Source: Gammaproteobacteria bacterium
Lineage (GTDB): Bacteria > Pseudomonadota > Gammaproteobacteria > Pseudomonadales > Pseudohongiellaceae
NCBI GenBank assembly: GCA_003451715.1
Contig: DMJN01000251.1
Span: 1-11,410 of the forward strand
DNA: 11,410 bases
Direction of reading: 5' to 3'
Shown: positions 6,286-11,410 of the stretch, in pieces
Layout of the letters: each line of letters opens with the position of its first letter
Numbering within the stretch: the first letter of the stretch is position 1
Notes under the pieces: generated by a model
The model's database searches: none
The model's input: the letters and a program-made list of their open reading frames with translations, nothing else
What the model was told of the DNA's origin: nothing
Made by a program: the position numbers and the translations under genes

Positions 6286-6792
6286 TCATAAGAGTCTGTG
6301 CATTTCTTGTCCCTGAGTGGGATTCCGGGGAATAACATGCAACACTTCAAATTCTGTGCACACAATTGGCATATCCTGGGAAGCGGTGTAGCCCAAGCGC
6401 TTACAGGCGCGTGAGAAATACAGCCAATGTGATTCCGTCCAGTGCTTCAATGACCGATCACCTTCACCTTCAATTGCGGCATGAGCCGCTGACACTTCGC
6501 AGAACGGTACTACAGCAGCGGACAGTATCCGTGTGACGAGCTCTGGCATGTCGTCAGAGTTAAGGACGATTTCGAGGTCGCCTGGAACCGGGATCTGCTC
6601 CTGCTCTAGTTCGTACTCCCACTTTAGACTCGCCGTGCCACGCTTGGATCCACCTTTTATCAGGTCAATTAATTCTCTCTCCAACCCCGGTGAATCGCCA
6701 TACCTACAGAGACTGATGTACCCCTCAGGCAAAAAGATACCAATGCTTTCGAGGTACTTGATGGCGCGTTCTAATTGCTGGCTGGATTCCAT
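6286..6792 (-). CDS. Hypothetical protein, 168 aa
   Basis: I do not recognise this protein. It is soluble in appearance, acidic in the middle (KWEYELEQEQIPVPGDLEIVLNSDDMPE, 57-84), with no signal peptide or long hydrophobic segment. The N-terminus (SSQQLERAIKYLESIGIFLPEGY) looks like a helix, and a region rich in aromatics and His follows (SLKHWTESHWLYFSRACKRLGY, 113-134). The ATG follows GAGGA by about 10 nt and comes 6 nt after the stop of a 39-aa ORF, so the two are probably co-translated. It is co-directional with the lipid operon and begins 182 bp after its last gene, but no functional link is visible. The shape of a small acidic protein beside a tiny ORF would allow an immunity- or antitoxin-like role, which is speculation. 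Confidence 0.6.
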   Translation of the reverse strand: MESSQQLERAIKYLESIGIFLPEGYISLCRYGDSPGLERELIDLIKGGSKRGTASLKWEYELEQEQIPVPGDLEIVLNSDDMPELVTRILSAAVVPFCEVSAAHAAIEGEGDRSLKHWTESHWLYFSRACKRLGYTASQDMPIVCTEFEVLHVIPRNPTQGQEMHRLL

Positions 6793-6798
6793 TTGCCG

Positions 6799-6918
6799 TT
6801 ATTCCTCATTTTTGAGATCTTCCCGGTAATCCGCTACTTTTTGGTGGTAATCCTCGTTATCGCCGTATTCCAGGAATTCGGTATAAGATTCCAATGACGC
6901 AAGGATCTTCTGAGACAC
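6799..6918 (-). CDS. Small ORF, 39 aa, probably co-translated with the 168-aa gene
   Basis: A 39-codon ORF (MSQKILASLESYTEFLEYGD..., ending DLKNEE) starting at GTG (6916-6918), preceded by GGAGG only 2-3 nt away; a TTG eight codons downstream is another possible start. An in-frame stop closes the frame just upstream. The product is very acidic and aromatic, likely helical, without cysteine or a membrane segment. It ends 6 nt before the ATG of the 168-aa gene. It could be a genuine small protein or the 3' remnant of a larger decayed gene. Confidence 0.4.
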   Translation of the reverse strand: MSQKILASLESYTEFLEYGDNEDYHQKVADYREDLKNEE

Positions 6919-6974
6919 GCCCTCCGTTAAGCTACATCTTTATGACCATGCCCACTGAACCTGTTTTCATATCG

Positions 6975-7604
6975 TTATGAAGCCGTGTTGTCTCGCCAGG
7001 CATGATAAACGGAGGTAACGTCGACTCGCCAGCTTGGCGATATGATAGTGATGAGCAGGGCCTCGATGTTGGTAATAGTGCCAGCGACGAAGGCAATGCG
7101 CAGGGGCCAGAGTGACCAGTCGGTGAACAGGCCTATCGTTCCAAGCATGACAAGAAACCACGAGGTCTTGGCGGCACGGGTGTGATAGCTCGGCCAGCGA
7201 TGGTATTTCCAGATTCCAGTCACAATGGATACCGCATAGCTGGTGAGCGCGGGCACGATCCAGGCGAGTTCGCCTGCCAGCACCGCGCCGTGCAACATTA
7301 TCATTCCCACCAGCAGGGCAGCATAGAGCGCGGCATCGGCCCAACTATCCAGGCGTGCCCCCAATACGGATCGCTGATTCAGAAGAATGGCAAGTTTGCC
7401 ATCGACCCAGTCTGTCATGGCGAGAAACAGGAAGAACCAGAGGAACATTTCCGCTCGATCCAGGTAGGCGATCAGGATCAGGAAGACTGAGCCCACCAGG
7501 CGAATCCCACAGATGATGTTTGGTATAGTGTAGAGCCGGTCGGAAATATAGTCCTCTGATGGCTCGTCACCGGCGGACTGCTGTTTTGGTGCAGGATTGG
7601 TCAC
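6975..7604 (-). CDS. CDP-alcohol phosphatidyltransferase family membrane enzyme
   Basis: 209-aa integral membrane protein that should transfer a phosphatidyl group from CDP-diacylglycerol to an alcohol (glycerol-phosphate, inositol, serine or other), releasing CMP. The family signature is D65-x2-D68-G69-x2-A72-[I73]-x8-G82-x3-D86-x3-D90 in WVDGKLAILLNQRSVLGARLDSWAD; all four metal-binding Asp and both Gly are in place, but the Arg that normally follows A72 is Ile. About six hydrophobic helices follow the usual layout (about 33-48, 51-63, 90-108, 113-131, 147-162, 168-188). Start: GTG at 7602-7604 overlaps the upstream cdsA-like stop as GTGA, the same 4-nt coupling used by its neighbours; TTG at 7616 and GTG at 7613 are alternatives adding 3-4 residues. 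Last gene of the four-gene lipid operon. The alcohol substrate cannot be assigned. Confidence 0.9.
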   Translation of the reverse strand: MTNPAPKQQSAGDEPSEDYISDRLYTIPNIICGIRLVGSVFLILIAYLDRAEMFLWFFLFLAMTDWVDGKLAILLNQRSVLGARLDSWADAALYAALLVGMIMLHGAVLAGELAWIVPALTSYAVSIVTGIWKYHRWPSYHTRAAKTSWFLVMLGTIGLFTDWSLWPLRIAFVAGTITNIEALLITIISPSWRVDVTSVYHAWRDNTAS

Positions 7605-8590
7605 GTCACCCACCAACTCAGGAAATACACGAACACGGGTGCGGTCATGGTGAGGCTGTCCACGCGATCGATTACACCACCCATACCCGGCAGCATATTG
7701 CTACTGTCTTTTACGCCTGCGTCACGCTTGATGGCCGACATATTGATATCTCCAAAGAATCCGGCACAGGAAATGAGAATTGCCGCCAGGATCGGAGCGA
7801 TCCATGGCTGGAGGGATGCGGGGAGTGATAACGGCCCCGCCTGTTGATCCAGGGTAGTAAGCCATGGCGCGATGATGGGGGCAAGGATGACAATGACCAG
7901 CATCCCACCGAAAAAGCCTTCCCAGGTTTTGTTAGGTGAGATCGTAGGTGTAATCCGGTGCCGCTTGTGGGAACCGAACAGGCGGCCGACGATGGCCTGA
8001 AAAATATCATCGGTTTCAGTAAGGATGACAAGAAACAGGAACCAGCCCGCCGGTCCCAGCGGGCCGGAGGCAGAAGCGGGGAGTATCATCAACAGGGCAG
8101 CATGGGAAACACCGTAGCCGAGAAACATGATTCCCCAGAGCAGGCCTCCAGCCGATCTGATATAGCCCTTCGGTTCGCCCCTGACCAGTAGTGCAACCGC
8201 GAGAACGAGCATCGAACTGACCGGGAGGAATACGACATAGAGCGAGAGTTCCCCGATCAAGATCAGCAGATAGTTGATGGCGATAAGTCCATAGCCCATA
8301 CGAATAGCGAGTTGATCCTCCGCTCGAGCATCAAACATCCGGGTAATCTCGGACCAGGCGATGCAGCTTGCGGTGGTCAACAGCAGGCAGATCCCAAGCC
8401 GGCCAGCCAGCAGGCCGGCACTCACGGCGATTGCGAGCATCCACCAGGTGCGCAGACTGGCCAATCGCTGCCGTCGTTTTTTCTCTTCAGCTTTGCGCAG
8501 GGCGATGAATCGCGCTATCGATCCGGCGATGAGGCTGACAAAGATCGCTGATAGGACCCAGTACAGAGCGGATTCAGGAACTGAGATCAT
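7601..8590 (-). CDS. CdsA-like phosphatidate cytidylyltransferase
   Basis: 329-aa polytopic membrane protein of the CTP transferase (CdsA) family: phosphatidate + CTP to CDP-diacylglycerol + PPi, at the inner membrane. After 5-7 hydrophobic segments come family blocks TETDDIFQAIVGRLFG (191-206), ITPTISPNKTWEGFFGG (213-229) and GDINMSAIKRDAGVKD (280-295), running into SSNMLPGMGGVIDRVDS (296-312). This fits the PROSITE-type CdsA signature (S-x-[LI]-K-R-x4-K-D...H-G-G...D-R-x-D) except that the His before GG is Met303. It is longer at the N-terminus than typical CdsA, with a basic KAEEKKRRQRLASLR cytosolic loop (33-47). The ATG is preceded by AAGGAG at ideal spacing, inside the previous gene, and overlaps its stop (ATGA). 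It directly feeds the next gene's reaction, so it is likely a dedicated paralogue rather than the housekeeping CdsA. Confidence 0.92.
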   Translation of the reverse strand: MISVPESALYWVLSAIFVSLIAGSIARFIALRKAEEKKRRQRLASLRTWWMLAIAVSAGLLAGRLGICLLLTTASCIAWSEITRMFDARAEDQLAIRMGYGLIAINYLLILIGELSLYVVFLPVSSMLVLAVALLVRGEPKGYIRSAGGLLWGIMFLGYGVSHAALLMILPASASGPLGPAGWFLFLVILTETDDIFQAIVGRLFGSHKRHRITPTISPNKTWEGFFGGMLVIVILAPIIAPWLTTLDQQAGPLSLPASLQPWIAPILAAILISCAGFFGDINMSAIKRDAGVKDSSNMLPGMGGVIDRVDSLTMTAPVFVYFLSWWVT

Positions 8591-9345
8591 AAAAGCTCCT
8601 TCTGTGATTCATGGATGGTCGCATCATGGTCACCGGTCTCGCTAGCGGGAATACCAAACTTACTCACAAACCAGCGAATCAGCAATGGCAGCATGGCACA
8701 GGCTAGCAGTGCTCCAATGAGTGGCCCGTCAAGGAAAGAACTTGACCCACTGCTTGCCAATTCGCGTAAAGAAGGCAGGCGAATTCCCACGTATGTCCAG
8801 ATTGCATTAGCGGGTATCAAGCCTATTCCGGTGGTCCAGAAAAAAGTCCAGGTTCTAACGCGACTCGCTCCACTGACCGGGTTGACGATAGAGTACGGGG
8901 CATGTGCCATACGTAGCGTGAGTAGGTAAAACGCGCCTTCCTTCTCCAGGTGTTTGTTCATGGCGAATAGGAAGTCGGTGTAGCGGCGCTCAATGCTTTC
9001 CTGGAACAGATATCGACTGAGGGAAAAGATTGCCATGGCTGCAAGGGTGAGCCCGACCGAGACGATGACTATTGCTTGCCAGAAGCCGAATAGCCAGCCA
9101 TAGATGATCGCCTTGCCTCCGGTTCCGGGAACCAGTGCCAATCCACAGTAAATACCGAAGCCGATCATGAAGGAACGCCAGGGGTTGAGGGCAATGCTTG
9201 CACGTAAACGTTGCTCCTGATCGGCCAGTTGCTCGAGTGAGACGTAGTTGTTCACAATCCAGGCCAGCGTCGCCAGCAGAATGCAAGCGACCGCGAAAAG
9301 AATCAGTTTCCGCTTGTTGCGCTTTACCGGTAGATGGGTGCTCAT
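8587..9345 (-). CDS. TVP38/TMEM64 (VTT domain, DedA superfamily) membrane protein
   Basis: 252-aa inner-membrane protein with the VTT (SNARE-associated/DedA-like) fold. A first helix is at about 14-31, then a re-entrant-type segment GLALVPGTGGKAIIYGWLFGFW (68-89), a helix with small residues VIVSVGLTLAAMAIFSLSRYLF (93-114), a second re-entrant-like block YLLTLRMAHAPYSIVNPVSGASRV (140-163), a helix GIGLIPANAIWTYVGI (173-188), and a last helix at 207-226. DedA/VTT proteins include undecaprenyl-phosphate and phosphatidylethanolamine flippases and eukaryotic lipid scramblases, so moving the product or precursor of the operon's lipid across the membrane is a reasonable inference. Both ends overlap neighbours by 4 nt (ATGA), and no strong Shine-Dalgarno precedes its ATG, so it is translationally coupled to the phosphatase gene. 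Confidence 0.88.
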   Translation of the reverse strand: MSTHLPVKRNKRKLILFAVACILLATLAWIVNNYVSLEQLADQEQRLRASIALNPWRSFMIGFGIYCGLALVPGTGGKAIIYGWLFGFWQAIVIVSVGLTLAAMAIFSLSRYLFQESIERRYTDFLFAMNKHLEKEGAFYLLTLRMAHAPYSIVNPVSGASRVRTWTFFWTTGIGLIPANAIWTYVGIRLPSLRELASSGSSSFLDGPLIGALLACAMLPLLIRWFVSKFGIPASETGDHDATIHESQKELL

Positions 9346-10196
9346 GATGGGGAAGCTTCACAATCGGGTTTGAACGCCTGTCCCTGGCGAGGAAACGTAT
9401 GTTTACTGACCGGCGCAAATTCACCTGCCTCTTCGAAATACATGTAATGGATTACTGTGTGGTCCCGTGAGCCAGCCTTGATCAGGTTGAAGGTGTTCTC
9501 ATCGCGTTCGCGCCCCTTGCCGCGACTGGATGTGGTGGTACCACACTGGACGATGATGACCCCGCGATCACGGTGATGACCGGGAAAGAAGTCCAATGAG
9601 TTTCCGATATAGGATCGATGCAGGTGCCCGCCCAGAATCATCTCAACCCTCTGCTCGACGAAACAGTCAATCGCGCGTTGCGCTTGTGGCATTGGGATAT
9701 CCAGGACACGGTCGTGGCCGGGCGCAAAATGATGATGGGCAACTACGATGCGGGTCATGCCTTCAGGCACTGCGGCAAGTGACTCTTCGCAATGACGGAG
9801 TTGATCCAGATAGATACGGCCGTTGCTGAGACTACGCCGTGGGGCGGTGGAATCCAGACCAACCAACACCACATTGCCGATCTGTAGCACTGGATTGAGA
9901 TCAGGCGAGACGATTTCACGATACAGGGCGTGCGGTTTAATCAGGCGCTCAAAGACTCGCCACAGCGGCACATCGTGGTTACCGGGAATAACCAGCATCG
10001 GGATATCCGAAAACTTGTCAAAGAATTTCCGGGCTTGAAGGAACTGCTCGCGCTTGGCCCTTTGTGTCAGGTCACCACTTACCACGATTGCATCGGGAGC
10101 CAGTGAGGGAATCGATGCTAACAGGGCTTCAGCGACCACGGGAACGAAGGGCGATCCGAAATGGAGGTCGGAGATGTGCAGGATTCTGGTCGTCAT
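9342..10196 (-). CDS. Calcineurin-like metallophosphoesterase, first gene of the lipid operon
   Basis: 284-aa soluble enzyme with the complete dinuclear-metal site: D10-L-H12, G41-D42, G72-N73-H74-D75, H154-H155-H156 and G190-H191-L-H193. The order and spacing resemble the Icc/CpdA (3',5'-cyclic nucleotide phosphodiesterase) and LpxH-like group. No signal peptide, so cytoplasmic, perhaps membrane-peripheral. Context with CdsA-like and CDP-alcohol phosphatidyltransferase genes suggests a lipid or head-group phosphate substrate, for example hydrolysis of a phosphatidyl-X-phosphate, but a cyclic nucleotide cannot be excluded. Start: ATG at 10194-10196, with MTTRILHISDLHFG the usual N-terminus of this fold; the frame is open to 10352 but that part runs over a repeat remnant and is not protein-like. 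No clear Shine-Dalgarno; a TATACT box lies close upstream, so the leader is very short. Confidence 0.9.
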   Translation of the reverse strand: MTTRILHISDLHFGSPFVPVVAEALLASIPSLAPDAIVVSGDLTQRAKREQFLQARKFFDKFSDIPMLVIPGNHDVPLWRVFERLIKPHALYREIVSPDLNPVLQIGNVVLVGLDSTAPRRSLSNGRIYLDQLRHCEESLAAVPEGMTRIVVAHHHFAPGHDRVLDIPMPQAQRAIDCFVEQRVEMILGGHLHRSYIGNSLDFFPGHHRDRGVIIVQCGTTTSSRGKGRERDENTFNLIKAGSRDHTVIHYMYFEEAGEFAPVSKHTFPRQGQAFKPDCEASPS

Positions 10197-10205
10197 CACA
10201 TAGTG

Positions 10206-10216
10206 TTTATAGTATA
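10206..10216 (-). promoter_or_regulatory. Candidate -10 region of the lipid operon promoter
   Basis: On the - strand TATACTATAAA lies 10-20 nt before the ATG of the metallophosphoesterase gene; TATACT or TATAAA could serve as -10. No good -35 box is seen at 17 bp, where the repeat remnant GTGCAAAAAGTGGTCTGACCC lies. If used, the mRNA would be leaderless or nearly so, in keeping with the missing Shine-Dalgarno. Confidence 0.3.
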
Positions 10217-10237
10217 GGGTCAGACCACTTTTTGCAC
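10217..10237. repeat. Dispersed repeat remnant (GGGTCAGACC ... TTTTTGCAC)
   Basis: Contains the near-palindrome GGTC-A-GACC and the motif TTTTTGCAC; GGGTCAG and (inverted) GTGCAAAAA also occur at 3355-3377, and a related ATCAGACCC is at 4273-4281. It lies immediately upstream of the lipid operon. Confidence 0.4.
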
Positions 10238-10247
10238 ATCGTGAGCA

Positions 10248-10383
10248 TGGATTTTGCGGTGGAAATCCAAATGTCATGGGAGGAGGGCTGTCATGCGGGT
10301 TGGCGGCCGAACCACAGCTATAGCCAACTGGAGCAAATCGACATTGCTGCAATTTTCGGCTTAACTCTCTTGCTCCAGTGGCT
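10248..10383. repeat. Intergenic inverted repeats upstream of the secreted repeat protein
   Basis: TGGATTT (10248-10254) and AAATCCA (10263-10269) form a perfect 7-bp stem with an 8-nt loop. AGCCAACTGGAGCAA (10322-10336) and TTGCTCCAGTGGCT (10370-10383) pair over 14 bp with a single bulged A, around a 33-nt loop that holds a small ATTGC/GCAAT stem. The spacer has no credible gene; it may carry leader structure for the + gene at 10496 or be a small non-autonomous element. Confidence 0.4.
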
Positions 10384-10495
10384 TCTATTGCAAGTAATAG
10401 TATGGTGGAATAGAGGACAGTAGAGGCTGGAGTTACGCATAGAGCGATTGCTATACCTACTGATGAATTAATTAGAGCTTAGATATGGGGTTAAA

Positions 10496-11410
10496 ATGGA
10501 CAAAGTAGTGCGATTAGTTTTGCTGGCAGTTTTCTCATTTCCGTTACTGGCATTTGCACAGCAGGATTTCATTGCCGGTGCCAATGGAACGCTGACTGGA
10601 ATGGTAGAAGATGAAGATGGGAACATGGTTCCTCCACAAGCGGCGATATCTGCCACGGTTACAGCCCAAGAAGTCGATGGCGCTATAACCGCACAAATTG
10701 ACGCCACCGGATCCTGTACGGGCGGTCTCGGATTACACCTTTCATTGTCCGCTCAGTATGACGTGGCGGCTAACAGCTTCACCGGTATGTATTCCGATAT
10801 ACCCGGGGCGGCACCCTACAAGGCCATCAAATTTGTTAACAATGGGGGTTTGTCCTGGCAGGCGAATCTGAGCGGGAGCGCTCCTTCTGACTCGGGAGCG
10901 CGCGCCTATGATCTGACCTATGCATTCGATGTTCCCGAGTCCGCAGTGATCGCCGCCGCTGAGTTTCCGGCAGAATCCTCTTATGGTGGTTCACTCAACA
11001 ACAGCCCATCTGTCTCTATCCCGTTAAATATTCCCGAGGCAGGAATCAATCAAAACCTGGATATCGACATGGATTTCACCGGTAGCTGGAGCGCCAATGC
11101 TGTGCCTCAACTCGATGGTAGTGCAATATTCACGGGTTCGGCTTCCGGCAGTTTCGTTTCCACCAATTCACCAACAATCTCCGGTACCGTACCCGTGGTT
11201 GGTGCATTTAGCCTTCCCGTCTCAGTCGATGGTAGCTTCGGGGGCACTATGTTCCTGGTTGATGAGTCCACAGTCTCATTTCAGGGTTCATGGGTAGCCA
11301 ATGGCGGTGACCAGACCTTTGGTGGTGATATCTCTATTACCATCCCTTTTGAGGATGTATCCTCTTTTCCTTTCAGTGTAAGTGGAACTTGTATCCCGTC
11401 AGAACATATG
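10496..11410 (+). CDS. Secreted Gly/Ser-rich beta-repeat protein, incomplete at the window end
   Basis: An open frame runs without stop from ATG 10496 to the last base (305 codons), so the protein continues beyond the window. It starts with a Sec signal peptide (MDKVVRLVLLAVFSFPLLAFA, cleavage about residue 21-22). The mature region is poor in Lys/Arg, rich in Gly, Ser, Thr, Ala and Asp, with alternating hydrophobic residues typical of beta strands. Related blocks recur: FTGSWSANA (194-202) and FQGSWVANG (262-270); ISATVTAQ...ATGSCTG (51-76) and ISITIPFE...VSGTCIP (279-301), each ending in a lone Cys (74 and 299) that could form a disulfide. No known domain is recognised; a periplasmic, surface or extracellular structural or binding role is inferred. 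A GGGG ribosome-binding-like run lies 5 nt before the ATG. Divergent from the lipid operon. Confidence 0.75.
   Translation, partial: MDKVVRLVLLAVFSFPLLAFAQQDFIAGANGTLTGMVEDEDGNMVPPQAAISATVTAQEVDGAITAQIDATGSCTGGLGLHLSLSAQYDVAANSFTGMYSDIPGAAPYKAIKFVNNGGLSWQANLSGSAPSDSGARAYDLTYAFDVPESAVIAAAEFPAESSYGGSLNNSPSVSIPLNIPEAGINQNLDIDMDFTGSWSANAVPQLDGSAIFTGSASGSFVSTNSPTISGTVPVVGAFSLPVSVDGSFGGTMFLVDESTVSFQGSWVANGGDQTFGGDISITIPFEDVSSFPFSVSGTCIPSEHM

Noticed and set aside
6967..7344. 125-aa ORF on the - strand
   Set aside because: It is an alternative frame within the CDP-alcohol phosphatidyltransferase gene, which carries the full catalytic motif.
10197..10352. N-terminal extension of the metallophosphoesterase ORF
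   Set aside because: The fold starts at MTTRILHISDLH; the extension crosses a repeat remnant and a possible promoter.
10064..10423. 119-aa ORF on the + strand across the operon start
   Set aside because: It is antisense to the phosphoesterase N-terminus and continues through inverted repeats; no ribosome binding site.
10468..10707. 79-aa ORF on the - strand
   Set aside because: It is antisense to the start of the secreted beta-repeat protein, which has a signal peptide and an open frame of 305 codons.
1..11410. CRISPR array, tRNA or rRNA genes
   Set aside because: No regularly spaced direct repeats, tRNA cloverleaf with a GTTCRA T-loop or rRNA-like block was found by reading.

Overview
The window reads as chromosomal DNA of a Gram-negative bacterium, most likely a free-living, probably marine or sediment gammaproteobacterium. 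The evidence is a heavy-metal RND pump fragment with its DUF3240 partner, a lipobox lipoprotein, a Tat-exported DsrE-like protein, an MtfA-type peptidase, and many signal-peptide proteins of environmental families. Taxonomy is inference; no rRNA or tRNA gene is present. Base composition is moderate (about half G+C by eye). No CRISPR array, integrase or intact transposon is visible.

Left part (1-2031, + strand): the 3' third of a CusA/CzcA-type RND pump, with an apparent frameshift in a G run near the left edge. It overlaps by 4 nt a small DUF3240 protein. A gene-poor stretch follows, holding two small candidate ORFs, one of which is a convincing two-helix membrane peptide.

Middle (2360-6123): a secreted protein of an uncharacterised environmental family (+), a membrane-anchored MtfA/M90 zinc peptidase (-), a Tat-signal DsrE-like protein (-) and a LolA-like-fold lipoprotein (+). 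The spacers here carry short palindromic or REP-like sequences.

Right-centre (6286-10196, all - strand): the most coherent system in the window. Four genes are linked by three successive 4-nt overlaps: calcineurin-like metallophosphoesterase, TVP38/VTT (DedA-superfamily) membrane protein, CdsA-like CTP:phosphatidate cytidylyltransferase, CDP-alcohol phosphatidyltransferase. The last two enzymes together can make CDP-diacylglycerol and transfer the phosphatidyl group to an alcohol; the phosphatase and VTT protein would suit head-group dephosphorylation and lipid flipping. This looks like a dedicated accessory phospholipid module, loosely comparable to E. coli ynbAB(CD). Both lipid enzymes deviate at otherwise conserved motif positions. 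Two unknown small genes (39 and 168 aa) follow in the same direction.

Right edge (10496-11410, +): a secreted, glycine/serine-rich, probably beta-structured protein with internal repeats, running off the window. The 299-bp spacer before it holds several inverted repeats.
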